Shown here piece by piece: positions 22,158-34,636 of a stretch of DNA of 64,000 bases. Under the pieces are notes generated by a model that was not told where the DNA came from, made no database searches, and worked only from the letters and a program-made list of their open reading frames with translations. This DNA is from Tubulanus polymorphus (taxonomy: Eukaryota > Nemertea > Palaeonemertea > Tubulaniformes > Tubulanidae): NCBI RefSeq assembly GCF_964204645.1, contig NC_134027.1, positions 11,272,485 through 11,336,484 of the forward strand. Reading direction: 5' to 3'. The number at the start of each line of letters is the position of its first letter. Within the stretch, counting starts at the first letter, position 1. The position numbers and the translations under genes are program-made.

Positions 22158-22348
22158 AATGACCTAAGTTTGCAGTTCTCGGTCTAAATTCGACTGGATA
22201 GTCACATAATACTTACAAATCAAGTATCATAATTTCAGTTTCTGATATGTTATCAACGCGACTTTAGAACTGGCTTCTGGGTTCATTTCCACATTTCAAA
22301 GTTGAGATTTACCCAGTACAAAGAGAGGAACCTAGATAATACGAATCT

Positions 22349-22454
22349 GGGGCCCGTTGCTCAAAAGTTGGTTTAAGATAACCAGTGGATAAATACCATA
22401 GTAACAATGAACTTTTTAATTGTCACTCTAACCAATTTTTGAGCAACTGGCCCC
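22349..22454. repeat. 106-bp GGGGCCxGTT foldback element
   Basis: GGGGCCCGTTGCTCAAAAGTTGG at the left is complementary to CCAATTTTTGAGCAACTGGCCCC at the right, so nearly the whole element is a hairpin. The same terminal style occurs at 51861-51970, 52343-52454 and 52050-52560. Confidence 0.8.
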
Positions 22455-23454
22455 TGGTGGGTGAAAGTGAATTTGTCGTATTCTAAATGGGTTTTGTATT
22501 ATCCAAATCTTGATTGATATTGATATCTCAGCTGGGACATGCTGGAAATCATCATCAGGTAAACAGATTCGTCTTTAAACAGAATCGTATAACCGAGGTT
22601 CAACCGTATTTGAAAGTCGTCTGATTTTATAATATGATTTCGGAAGTGTTTCCAGATAGACTGAGCGTATTTTGATATGTTTATTATCCATCATCATATA
22701 TAAAATCTAAAAAATCTCGTCTGATTTTACTGGTTATTCTGTCTAGACTGCAGTCAGTGATGTAAGTTTTCATTTGATGATATTTTTTTATCGGGACTAC
22801 GCGCGTAAATGTTAGACCCCATAAATTTAAGGCAGCTTCCGCGTTGAACATCCTCCCAGATAGGGTAACGGTATCCACTAGTCGAATCTTAAACCACAAC
22901 TGTGGAACTGGATTCAGGTTGTAATATTGTCACTCAGTAGTATCCTACAGCTGTCGAACTGAATCCAGATTGGACTTGATCTTATATATATTTATATATT
23001 TTTTAAATATTTTTGGTAAATTTTGTAATTGTGTGGATTGATCATAACTATACTAAGCATTTAAGTGTTCAGGGTTCCCGTACTAGTGAATGACAAAGGG
23101 CAATTTTAGCAATAAGGTACATTACCTGAACTAATGAAGCTATCGATCGGCTACTACTTGAAACCATTCCCCTTAGGCTTACGATACATAATCACCAATC
23201 TACAAGTTGCCGTCTCGGGTCTCATGCGAGTATTTTTGAATTGAGAATGAACTTCAAACATAGGATATTTTATCGCAGCATTGACCGACAGTAAATTTTT
23301 CCTGGTTTTGCGCTCAGAAAATGTCTAGAGTGGATGGTTCCGGGCTGATTGATACATGGGCGATTATGTCATGTACGTTTGCCGCGTCGGCTTAAGTTAC
23401 ATCTCGGCAGATTCTTCGGCTATAATTGAAAAGTCTAATCAGTAAATGACGGCA

Positions 23455-23489
23455 AATTGATTTATCGTATTAAGTACGATAAATCAATT
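23455..23489. repeat. Perfect 15-bp stem hairpin
   Basis: AATTGATTTATCGTA, loop TTAAG, then the exact complement TACGATAAATCAATT. There is no following T-run, and a bacterial-style terminator would make no sense here. Function unknown. Confidence 0.8.
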
Positions 23490-23944
23490 GCGCATACTAC
23501 AAGTATCATGTCATTAATCCTGTCCATTTTCGGTTAAGCGCATGAAGGAGGATCGTGCCCGTGCATTTCTATTGGTACATTTTGTTGTTTTTTATCAGAC
23601 CTGTCGAATATGTATATATATGTACATTTAGTGTCAATAAATTTTTGTACGGAATGTTTTTATCTCGTGTGTATTTATATGCCATATGGTCTCTAGTCAG
23701 TTGGAGGCAGTTTTATCGATTTCGGTATTTCGTTCCGGTACTGTGGAAACCTCTTTAATCGGAGTAATTACGCTCATATGACTCATTGGAGCAGTGAGTC
23801 GGGGAACACGGACATACGTATGTCTTGACTGAATAGAATGGGTTCACCCACCGCCTCTCCGAGTCAAATGCCTTATCCACAGAGCCACTAAGGATGGGAC
23901 AAATTATTCTTTTAGTCTGGTTTGATTCTGCATATTTGGGGTGG

Positions 23945-24125
23945 ATACTTTTGCTTATTGCCCTGACATGTAAATTGTTTTCCCTGACTTGATTTGTTAA
24001 TTATCCAATCAATTAACGCTGCAGAGTCAAATACGTAAGACAGAGATGGAAACTGTTTGATTATTATATACGTGATCTAGCAGTCCCAAACAAATTTCCC
24101 TGAATTTTAGTTTTCTTACAAGATT
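23945..24125 (+). repeat. Dispersed repeat (CCCTGACATG family), uninterrupted copy
   Basis: It shares CCCTGACATGTAAATTGTTT, CCCTGACTTGAT, CCAATCAA, ACGTAAGACA, GGAAACTG and GATCTAGCA blocks in order with 53395-53590 and with 54465-54990. The last copy is split by another element. Confidence 0.65.
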
Positions 24126-25090
24126 TCCTGAAAAGAAAATTCTTTCACTTCCCCTGATTTCCAGGTAAGTGGCCATCGTGACATTGCATTCATCAGTCAC
24201 CCAAATCCATTGATATGTGATTGTCAAAGGTATTTGTTTTGATTTGGCCATCTTTCAAGTAAAACTGAAATTCCTTGAACATCATGACTGCCTATTTCGC
24301 CCATATAGTCCTTCCTCAAAATGATGGGAAATGGCCAATATTTCATATTTGCACTTGAGCGTGGCCCCAAGATAGCATAGCCATACAGGTCTGCAATGTC
24401 ATAGATGAAAAAACAAGAGGATTTCATTTTATTCCTATCTAGCAAAATACCAGATACTGTACCTGCCTATACTAAGATCATTTAAAAGTCACTAAATCTA
24501 TGTTATTGCCTAAGACAAACTAACATCATAAAGGTGTATTGAGATAAAACCTTTCTGAATCATTTGACTACATTTATTGGGCTTGATGAAGCATCACCAT
24601 CGATTTAGACAACTAGACATCTACCTTTCAGTCCATTTTGGTCTAACTATTGCGGTCCAAAAGGACATTTTTGGTCCGAATTCTGAGGCCATTTTGCCCG
24701 CTTCAAACGGGCAAAAACCCATTTGGCACCATTATAAATGGTTGGTCAGGGTCAAACACATTTGTGTGATTCTGGCTTAACATTCAAACTTCTCTCATCA
24801 GGTGCTCCATTTCTAGTGGAAGTTTCTGCACCCAATGCCACACGTCTGTGCTCCGTCTTGTGTTTCTAGAGATACAAACTAATGTTTGAAGGGCAACAAT
24901 TTGCACATATACCACATTCACAGGATGATCAATTAACCCTGCACATGGCTCGAAAGGTACTGGGTAATGGAAAAACAGCCAGTGAGTGTACTTGATGATT
25001 GTGCTTAGAGAGTAAAGCCATATGAATGGATTATGTCAACTAAAACCAAATAACAACATAACAATAGAAAATTTCAAGGACATAAACCAT

Positions 25091-25096
25091 TTTATT
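25091..25096 (-). promoter_or_regulatory. Candidate DDX1 polyadenylation signal
   Basis: AATAAA on the minus strand (TTTATT as given) lies about 205 nt beyond the DDX1 stop codon and is the first canonical hexamer I see downstream. Confidence 0.45.
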
Positions 25097-25301
25097 TACG
25101 TTTAGCGAAATGAAATGCAAGATATATTAATTAAGATGAAACGGTAAATCTATTTACGTGTTATCTCAATGCACATACGACAAGTACTCTCCTAAGTCAC
25201 ACGATAATGAAAGCTCATTGAACACATGCACTTTACGTCATACGATAATGAAAGCTAATTCAAAGCATTATTCTTTAACGCACAAGTGGCAGTTGTTTAG
25301 T

Positions 25302-28300
25302 TCACTTAGTGTTGCCGAAAGATTTTTTGTATTTCAAATTTAAGAACGAGATCTGCGCTCTACTCTCCAACGTTGCCAACTCCGCTACTGTTGGGGCGAG
25401 CATCTCGACGTGACCTTTGTAACCAGATCCTGAAAATTTTAGATAATGAAAATAAGATGTATAGCTGGATACTCAACAGAAAAATGAGGATACTATGATA
25501 TATATATACCTGTATCGACGCGTTTTGTTCCGTAAGTGACCTTTCCGTCGAATTCGTTGACGGGTATTTTAAAGTCTGCCTGGACCTGGTCGATTGTGAC
25601 GCCTAGATGATCTTCAACGTCGTTCAACAGCTGAAAAACACAGAAATCCATAACCGTAATCATGATAAGACATTTGGGTATCCGATCTCGAAAAGAATAA
25701 TGTGACACATTTGAACTATCCCTGCGATGATAAACCCACGAAGGTTTCAATCCTCAGTCCGAACCCATCCCTCTCAGATAATCAATACTAAGAATAACCG
25801 TAGAATAGCCACACTTGGACGTGGAGATTAGATAATCAGTTTAAAACCAATCCATTACATGTACAAGATCTAAAACTCTTTCGAACTCTTGTGGGTGATG
25901 ATCTCTAGTCAGAGTTCGAAATGTTATCTTTTGATTTTGATTTTTGATAAATGTAATCCGCTTTTAGTCTTTTTTTAGCTTTGCATCAACTTATTTCTCA
26001 ATACTTGATCACCATACTTCCAATGTTTGATTATCCCGGATTCATACTGACTGCTATGGATTGTTGACCTGAAACTTGATCTAAGTAACTAAATGACTTA
26101 AGATTCATCCAGTCCTCAAAGTGGCTGGTTCGTGGTGCTCCGTATACTGCGTGTACTGAGAACTCCAGAGGGTCGTGACTACTAGGATGTCAGTGAAGAT
26201 TAAGACAGCTTATCAACAAAACTGTTTTAAACTGTTATCGCTAAGATTTCACACAAACATGAAAATAACCAAAAGGGGTGGTTCCACGTTGCAGATAATA
26301 CTTGAGCAACTCGTGAGGTGTCTTACCTGTGGCTCATTGTACCATATACAGCAACCTCCTTGATCGGTGAGTCTTGTATTATAACAACCCTTACCGCGGT
26401 TACTGCAGTTACTGTGGTACCAGACCTTTTCTTTACAAGCGCTCACTAAGGAAATGGCCAGTCCCATACGATCGGCGCGTCCTACCCGTCCGATTCTGTG
26501 CACGTAGTTCTGCTTCTCGTCGGGCATCGTCACGTTTATCACTGGAAATATTACGCAAGAACGTTATGCAAGGTACGAGTCTCGAGCGGTAGAAATCCAA
26601 TAGAGCTAAGAACTGAATAGGCCTGAAACCAGGATGTTCCAAGCACAGTAATATCCAGTAATACCAAAATCTGAATGAATGAATAGATGAACTACGGTAG
26701 ATATCCTTTTAGGAAAGCTTATACCATTGTATAATCTTTCTTGCAATTTGTTTTTATGTTGTTGTTCCAACGGTATCTTAATGATTTAATTAGTTTTATT
26801 GTAACCTCTATGATTATTTTACAGGTGCTATATAAACAAACAAATTATTACAATTATTACTATTTCTTATCGTTATTATCATTATTATCATGAATGAATC
26901 TATTTTCTCAAGTATATAAACATCGTATCATATCGTATCATAATTGCAGCCATGGACTCTAAAACGTTTTAGAGTCCATGTTGCAACCAAATAACGAAGG
27001 CAGGTCAGCTTAACTACAGCGATTAACTACATATCAATTGAAAATTTACATATTTGAGGAGGACACCTCCTAGTCCTAAGAGCTGTACACCTAGAGGGGG
27101 GCTGTATTTGGACAACTTTCGAACCAAAAGGAACCTTTTAGGCAGAGAATTCGAAATGAGATATCAAACTTTGGAGAACTGAATGAATGAGCAACTTACC
27201 GAACGGTAACCCAGAGACATCTATACCTCTCGCCGCTACGTCAGTACAAATCATAAATCGAACTTCGTTCTTTTTGAATCGTTCTAGATTCGCCTTACGC
27301 TCCGGGGGTCTTCTATCGCCATGGAGACAAACGCAGCTCAAATCTTTGTTACGACCTTTTGGACCTGGAAATTGACGATTGAAATATTAATGCAATTGAT
27401 TAATTAGTAAATTACTAACCGCAGCCGCCAAACTCTGTGAATGTTATCAATAACAGTGACCGAGGGTCTGTTGAGGTTAAAAGGCCCCCCCCCCCCCGAA
27501 TAATTAGTACACAAAGTGCGCAGCGCAGTTTTCGGCTTGTGTGCGGGTGATGCAATTTACAACTATTTCGGTCATAATAGCGTAATATCTGGCCGCTGCA
27601 CGGACTGCCATTGATCTGTTTTCAATTGCTGCGGACCTTGTAGCGTAGCAACAATGGTCCGATATTTTTGTAAATGGAGTGATTGTTTTTTAGAAAGAAC
27701 ACGACTTAAAAACGTTCACCAGTGTAAAACTTTTTTATTTTTCAAGATAGACCATCACAACCGGTGAGAAACTTGTTGGAAATGTTGTGAAGTTTTCATT
27801 CATATAAGTTATTGTAAACGGAATCTGCTGTCTTTGAGAGAATTTCCAATTTCTTCCGACTTGACAGATTTTCGTCCAATCTGCGAAATGGTGTTTTGAG
27901 AGCTAAAAAAGCTATTCATACTTATTTTGTATCATCGATTCGCAAATTTTTAAAATAAAATGATGGTAACGACAAATTTTTGATAATAACCGCTAGACGA
28001 TGTTACGGCTTCAGAAATGAAGTTAATTGTTGCCAGCGATAATTATCAGAACTCGCGCGCGCGTAGTTACGGCTGTCTTCGAATGTTCGTAATGCAGATT
28101 TTGCTGTTTGCCAAATACCTATAGTAACGTGTTTAATATTTTTCGACGTGGTGCAAAGTGGTATTGATGGTAATTAGTCAACAGCTGAAATGTTGTGGTT
28201 TCATTTCAATAAATTTATTTGGATAACAAATTCCATTAGAGGACTTAGTCATTTTTTTTTTCATCTACGGTATTATTGGCTTTATCGGTTTGAATCATGG

Positions 28301-28685
28301 TGGTGGCAGAGTAACTTGGTAATGACATCCTGCCTTGGGATTAATGAAAAACCACTAAGGATACAAAATTTATATTCAGGAATATCTCATCGGAACTGGT
28401 ATATGGAAGAAAAATGTTCAAAATTAATCAGTTATTTGATGTGAAGACCCATCAATAACAAATGTACGCATCAAAGTAACTGGTCACAAAAGCAACAGCT
28501 ACAGTTCGCAGCTCTGCTGATTAGAACTATTATGTTACCTCCGCCTAATTGTATGAAATATTTTTCTAAATTGTCGCAGTCCAACTTCGTTCGACAGAAG
28601 ATCAACGATTTTTCGATCTTGTGTTCTTTAATACACCGAAGTAAATATTCGCCTTTCAGCATCTTCACCGCTTCGGATAGCATCT
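25302..28685 (-). CDS. DDX1: ATP-dependent RNA helicase DDX1, C-terminal part only; five exons
   Basis: DDX1 is a DEAD-box helicase with a SPRY insert, involved in tRNA-ligase complexes, RNA transport and double-strand-break RNA clearance in animals. Exons in transcript order are 28539-28685, 27200-27364, 26327-26541, 25510-25630 and 25302-25429 (TGA 25302-25304). They give about 257 residues with correct GT-AG borders and phases. Visible are helicase domain 2 motif IV (IFCRT), motif V ([11 protein letters not shown]), motif VI ([10 protein letters not shown]) and the DDX1-specific tail with [24 protein letters not shown] and [11 protein letters not shown]. The last residues diverge from the human NQLFRTF ending. 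The first exon here opens after an acceptor with an incomplete codon, so upstream exons are required. The Q motif, SPRY domain, Walker A and DEAD box were not found at higher coordinates up to 64000. Confidence 0.93.
26735..26895 (+). repeat. Retroposon 3' end with (ATT)n tail
   Basis: GGTGCTATATAAACAAACAAATTATTAC followed by imperfect ATT/ATC triplets resembles the widespread GCGCTATATAAAT(ATT)n ends of invertebrate SINEs and LINEs. It lies in a DDX1 intron. Confidence 0.5.
26951..26980. repeat. Perfect 30-bp palindrome
   Basis: CATGGACTCTAAAACGTTTTAGAGTCCATG is its own reverse complement with no loop (CATGGACTCTAAAAC at 26951-26965 mirrored exactly). It is flanked by GCAGC and TTGC, in a DDX1 intron. 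Confidence 0.85.
27477..27550 (+). repeat. Partial AAAGGCCCCC foldback element with poly-C tract
   Basis: AAAAGGCCCC expanded to a C run (about 14) is followed by GCGCAGTTTTCGGCTTGTGTGCGGG. This matches one arm of the complete foldback at 55315-55393. Confidence 0.5.
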
Positions 28686-29327
28686 CTAAAATGATAAATG
28701 GATTCATCGGAATTAATTATCGTCGAAAATCGGAAAATCTTTTTTCGACGGCCGACGACGCACGATTCGTCAAAACACACCGCGTCGTCGCGAACGTTAC
28801 CTCGATTCATCAAATCGGATTTTGAATCGTCGTCGATGAAAATTAGTAGCGTTTTTCTGTTTGGAAATCGATTCGATTCACATTTGTCAGCATAATCAGC
28901 GTTCGCAAAGTCTTCACAACACAAATACTATTTATCAGCTGTCAAATGTGCGAACGAAAAGATTTCATTAATTAGTGATTGATGAGCGATATACTCGCAC
29001 GATTCTCCTCCGAAGAATATCCTTTTTCTCGAGCGCCTGAAAAATGTCTTTTTTTTCTCTCGTTTTTTTTTCTTCTTGATACCGCATCAGAAAATTTGAA
29101 AGATTATCAGATATACTATTGTAGATAAATGTACTTCTGCCATTCATATGATCGATACAGGCGCGCGTGGCAATGTGATAAATGAATAACCGCAATATAT
29201 TACCACGAAATTTATCTCAGATTAGAATCAAACATTTGGATTCACACTATATTTTGGTCTCTTTAGCCCGACGCAGATGTTTGCGATCCACCTTATGATT
29301 GTTTAATCGCAAGATTTTTTTTGTACG

Positions 29328-29744
29328 AGCCATCGGTGACAACGGTTTTCTGGTTCATGCATGAGGCAACTCCAAAATTCCCATGCATTAGTTCCCATTG
29401 CATTTAGGATATGTTGTATCTAGGGGCAATAGCTAAATTTTGTCAAGGCAACTTTTTAAATTTCCACCCCGTTCCTCAAGTAATGAGGTCATCTTCAAGG
29501 TCATGTTGCTTGAAAACAACTTTTAGTGCGTAGTTCTGTTGCTAGGTGGCACACTTAGCTCATTTTTGGACTGCACATCTAGACCCCCATACTAACATTG
29601 AACCAAAGTTTTATCACGATTAACCCATTTTTTAACGAAGCTAAGTAGCCGCTAGCCGTAGACAATCTGACCCACAGACAGATGACACCAGGAGACAGAC
29701 AGACAGTATAAAAATGAGAGTCTCGTAATAGAAGCCCGTAAACC
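29328..29744 (+). repeat. Retroposon-like repeat, copy shared with the 2193-bp duplication
   Basis: The order GTGACAAC, CCCCGTTCCTCA-TAATGAGGTCATCTTCAAGG, GCTAGGTGG, CCCCC-TACTAACATT, GAAGCTAAGTAG, an ACAGACAGA tract, then GTCTCGTAAT-GAAGCCCGT-AACC matches 59426-60029 and its duplicate. The fixed right end after a CAGA tract suggests a SINE or LINE 3' end. Confidence 0.65.
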
Positions 29745-29922
29745 AACCATCATTAAGGTGTGTGGTGACGTCTGGAGATGATTTCATTGCATCATCGCTT
29801 CAAGGTAGCAAATCAAACTTGTCTGATATTTTCAAAGGTGTGCAGGCTACATTACAGGTATTCTGAACGATACTCCAGCAGCAGCCAATCAGAATGCAAG
29901 ATGAAGTGGAAACAAGCCAGCA

Positions 29923-30040
29923 TCACACTGGCCTATGTTTTTGGCTCAGGCCTAATCTGGCATAGGTGCCAAATGGGCCCGTGCCCGTTTGACTTGGGCC
30001 AAATTTGACCCAACCAAATATGTCAGACCTTAGCTTGGAA
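29923..30040 (+). repeat. AGCCGCG-family fragment
   Basis: The CATCACACTGGCC start, GGTGCCAAATGGGCCCGTGCC and GGCCAAATTTGACCCAACCAA blocks match the left third of the family. The end is truncated. Confidence 0.55.
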
Positions 30041-32099
30041 CCCATGGGTAAGAGTTAAAACTAATGAAACCAGTCCCTAGATGGTTCCCTACCCGTACTG
30101 CCAAAAGATTTTCAGCTTTGTTACAAATATCCTGTTAGGCTGTACCTTTTGATTTAACAGACGTCATGGAAGGCAGTAGTTACCCAAATGACCACCAGTT
30201 TTGACAGGGTTTATAGCGAGTCTCAATAGTCCTTAAAGGTACTCACTCACAAATGTGGTGCTATGTATGTATATCCATACCATTATTTACTTTTGGGCTT
30301 CAACGAGTTATGTTGTGTTGATAATGAGGGCCGTGAGCTTTGAAATGATAAGAAAATTGTCAATTTCGCCTTACAAAAATGCTTAAAAAGTGCTTCAGTG
30401 GTTTATCATGCGCCCTATTCGGTTGTATATTCTATGTTAGTGGTTAATAAAACTGTGGGAGTAATCATGACAGTCTGTCAGAGGATGATGACTCCAAGAT
30501 AACGGCAGACGCTGGATATTTTTCATTACACTGATTGCTTTCAACCATATAGGTTGACCATATAACTGTTAGCGATCATCAGTTCTTTGGGTAGGTCCTG
30601 CAGCATGTCTTCATTACTTTTAACCATAGAAGTGTATTCTATGTTTAAACGCAGATGTTTGTGACGTATAAGGATCTAGATGGCTAGTATGATACATGGG
30701 GAAAGTGGGAGTTTAATGAGTGCATTTTCATTCTGTGCTAAAATCACTTTGAAAAAACAAGGCGCAATAAAATAGTTTCCAGTTTCTAGGCGCCGTATTG
30801 TGGCAAGGCCTCCATTGTTGCGATAATTTTCGCCCTTTTTGGAACAGTTTTTTTGATTGAATATATATCAATAAGTGAAACCAAGCACGGCATGTTTTAA
30901 CGCGTCAAAAATTTCGCAAATTCAGTTCACCTATATTACCAATTTTCAAAGAGGTTAAAGACTGTTTGAGTTTATGAGATGTTTCATTAGCAATATTCAT
31001 TTGTGATACTTGTTCTATTCAACACCAGTTGTTTGTTGTTTGTTTGTTAAGGTCACCACCAGTGCAGTAAACCACACTAGTCGTGGGCAAGGGAAATTCT
31101 GACAACTGATCCAGTCTAGATGCTACAGTTCTTTTTAAGCAATTTAGGAACCGAATGATTGACTCAGAAGATGTAGCCTATTGGTAACAGTCTTATTCAT
31201 TACAACAAATTACATGAAGATACATTTTCTTCTTTACTATTATGGTATGTACCGGTTTAAAACGAATTTGACAATTACGAACTGGTCTTACAGTAAATGT
31301 CCTTTATAATGCTACTATTGAGACTAACAAAAAACATGGCGCTGTAAAGAATGGTATTTTCCTTGAATTTGAGTAAGATTGAGCTGATCTGCTCTCCGGA
31401 AAATGATGGCATTAACTGTGAGCAATGGCGTTAAAGAGGATGCATTTATGAGACTTTGCCTGTAGACAATTTCAATTAGAATGTGAAGCAAACCCTTATG
31501 CAATGAATACCTTCTTTTAAAAACAAATTTTCTTATGCACCCATTGATCCTTTAGGTTTTCCACGGGGAAACCGTCGCGAAGACCGCGCAATGCTCTCTC
31601 TAAGAACCCTCCAGCGGTATCTGATTGAAGCAGTAGCTACTTGATATAAATATTTAACCGCGGTGTTCATCAGCGTAACAGTCGGGATATCTCTGTGGGA
31701 TAGGTATTCGACAGACAAATTGAAATCACTCATTCATAATTGATTGATTGATTGACTGGGTGACACCGCTACGGGCAATGGACAGTCGGCGGGGTCTGTA
31801 TTATTGACTTTATTTCGATCATCATTCCAGTGTAGAAGTGTGGTGCAAGCAACTCATTCTGCACTTCTGCAATGTTTCATTACTTTTCATATAAACGTAA
31901 TTTGATGTACGAGCAATTTCCCTCATTACGTTAAGATCTTAAATTAGTTGTTAATCTAATGTTGTGGTTTGACTCGCACAAACTGAGGCTCATCATTATC
32001 GAGACGTGCCTTTCTCTGAGACAGTGCCCTTCTGTTATATGGTATGAGCACTTACAAGCCATTATTCACATTTCAACGACTCTTCTAATGATAGCATTA

Positions 32100-32262
32100 C
32101 CATTTCAGGACTGCATAAATAGCATTGGAATTGGAATGGGTAGAGAAACCCGAAGAAAGGCAGTTCTATTGGATATAACAATAATGTTTGCCAAAAGGGG
32201 CACTTAACAAAAATTCTGGGGGTAACTGCTACCCCTGCTCCGCTAGGTACGGCCCTGCATTT
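32100..32262 (-). repeat. AGGGCC foldback element, copy 3 (reversed)
   Basis: It ends with CGCTAGGTACGGCCCTGC and contains GGATATAACAATAATG, AAAGGGGCAC and CAAAAATTCTGGGGG in the reverse order of the 5851-6014 copy. Confidence 0.55.
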
Positions 32263-33722
32263 GGAGTATCTGAAGAGAGCTGAAACCATAGTAGCAAATC
32301 TAATGAAGCTCAGGACCTGCTTAATATCCAATGGATGCATTCTCACTCTTGAAAGTCATTGGGTTCAGAGCTCCGACAACCTGAGAGACTTATTCCTCAT
32401 CAACTCTGTCAAATAGTCCAAATTTAGCTTTGACCATCCTTTTAGTCATAGTACCTTATAAGAGTGTATACAAAGGCGAGCAAAAATGTATAAAAAAACT
32501 AACTCCAGAACCAGCAAATACGGAGATGTTTTGAGGAGAAATGCGATTACGAAGAAAAAAATGGATATGCACGTAATATTAATACATTACGTAAGAAGAA
32601 GGCATCAATCAAATTGATTTCTGTCCTATTTGAATTAGGCAACAACAGACAAAATTGCCATTCCCTGACATTTGGTGGGATTACAGCAAGAACATTCATC
32701 AGGCTCCGCGGGTAACAAAACTAAATCTGATTGAAGTTGTAAATTGCATGACAGTCACATAAAATAGACCAACTCAATATTGGAGCGCAATATTTTTGTA
32801 TAGGTTTTCTTACAAAATTCTCTTACCACAGCCATGCGGGAAAAGGAACAGGAATATTGCGACAATATTTTGCTGATGTAAAATATCACGTTTACGAAAA
32901 TAACGGACACTCCTGGATCTCGGCACCGAAGCAGATAGAGTACGGTAGCTTTTTGTATTTTCAATCGTCATGAGTTTTTCGAAAAACGCTTTCGTACGAA
33001 TCCATCACAAACAAAATTGAAACAGTTCATCAGTCCTCACGCTCTATTTCAAAATGTCTTTCACAATTTGTTCAACAACTTTGTTGTTGTAAAAAGAAAA
33101 ATCAGTTCAGTTTGTTTTTCGCGCATGAATTGGCGAGCAGAGCTTGTAAGAATGTTTTAATTTATCGAAACAATGCTTTCGACTGATCATGTGTGTGATG
33201 CAGCAAACTAGTAGACGCTTATAATCCCAGCCCACTGCGAAACTTCCGTTCGAATTTTAACGAAGAGGGGCATGAACTCGTCCGCGCCGGATATACCGGC
33301 GGTCAAGCGGACGGATTCGTAGCGCCAGTATTTGAAGAACGTATCAATCACTAATTTTCACGGTGATGACGGAATATTGACATAAAGATTTACGAAGGAG
33401 TCCTATACATGTGTATCATTTATCAGCTAATTGATTTACGCATCTCGCACACTTGTGCGAATTCACAAACCAGTCGACCTTTTCCTTCAGGCCGATCGAT
33501 GTAGATGGACAAAATTGATAGAAATTCGTCGGAGGATGTGCGCATCAACGCGTTAATTACAAAGTCCTGAAATTCTTTTCAAATAGTTATTCAGCGAAGG
33601 AATGCGATAAGCTAACTGCGACTGCAGGTGGAACGCGCGCGCGGCATAGCTTCACTAAGCTAATAAAGTTACTAGCTGGCTGATATGATTGCTTATGGCA
33701 AATGACCAAACCTGATGTGTAT

Positions 33723-33915
33723 AGCCGCGATCGCACAAGCATTTTGCCCTGGAACGACTGGTCACACTAAATGCCAAATAGGCCCGTGCCTGTCATGCTT
33801 GACTACAAACGTCGAACCAGACCCCAACCCAAATTTAAGCACAGGTCAAATTATTGCGCATGAAATCCAGAAGTGACTCACTTCGGGAACCAGTTCACAG
33901 CTTAGATCCCGGCTA
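33723..33915 (+). mobile_element. AGCCGCG-family element, internally shortened
   Basis: It starts AGCCGCGATCGCACAAGC and ends GATCCCGGCT, flanked by TA on both sides. The right half of the body is deleted. Confidence 0.65.
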
Positions 33916-34636
33916 ATATTTCTTTTGCGTTTGAACAGTAAATAATGCCTCATTTGGCAGCAACATTCGGAATGGAGATATCTGACCGGATACTCAGTTG
34001 ATGTTCAGGGAAATTGTTTTCCAAACAATTTGAGCAGTCGTCTGATACTGAATAAACCACGGTCTGTTGCCGTAGTATATTTCATCGGTTGATCTCAAAT
34101 TCATCTTTTGAAATGACGTGTAACAATCGCATTTCATTGCGATTCAATCACATTACGATCTTCAAAAGGATCGCATCAATTCGAGATCTGAGGGATGTAT
34201 ATAAACACACGCGATACATGAAAGCGCATAAATTGAACCGACGAATTTCCGAATCGTGCTGCGCAGGAATTTTTGGCAAACGAACGCGAAAGCGCGCAGT
34301 CAAAACATCCGATAAGATTGCCGGCGTGTCGTAAAACGTCATAAAATGACAATGCCGATTCATTAACAACATATTACATTGATATAGCACGCGACGTTCA
34401 ATCGGATGGGATTGATCTTCGGAATGATAATTAGTCGTAAGCAAAACCACTATCGACGTCGTCTCGGTACACGGCGGTTGATCGTAAAATCTCGAATTAA
34501 AAGCTTTCATATAAATCGCCCAGCATCGTAAACAAATTACCGACGTTACATCGACACGATTGTCTTCTTCGCCATCGGGTCAGGAAACCGTAAAGGCGAT
34601 TTTGGCGCGATGAAATTACTCTCGTTAAAACGACAA

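Larger units (their letters stand above)
22158..25090. other. UBA2-DDX1 convergent intergenic region
   Basis: There is no recognisable gene. It contains a foldback element (22349-22454), a perfect hairpin (23455-23489) and a dispersed repeat (23945-24125); the rest is AT-rich single-copy-looking DNA. Small open frames here lack domain features. Confidence 0.5.
28686..34636. other. Gene-free region upstream of the DDX1 fragment
   Basis: No coding exon that I can recognise on either strand, including none matching the missing DDX1 front. Repeats at 29328-29744, 29923-30040, 32100-32262 and 33723-33915 are listed separately; the remainder looks single copy. Confidence 0.5.

Noticed and set aside
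28686-28924. Minus-strand open frame just upstream of the DDX1 fragment as its missing exon
   Set aside because: The translated sequence has no resemblance to DDX1 and gives no in-phase splice to 28685 with a helicase motif.
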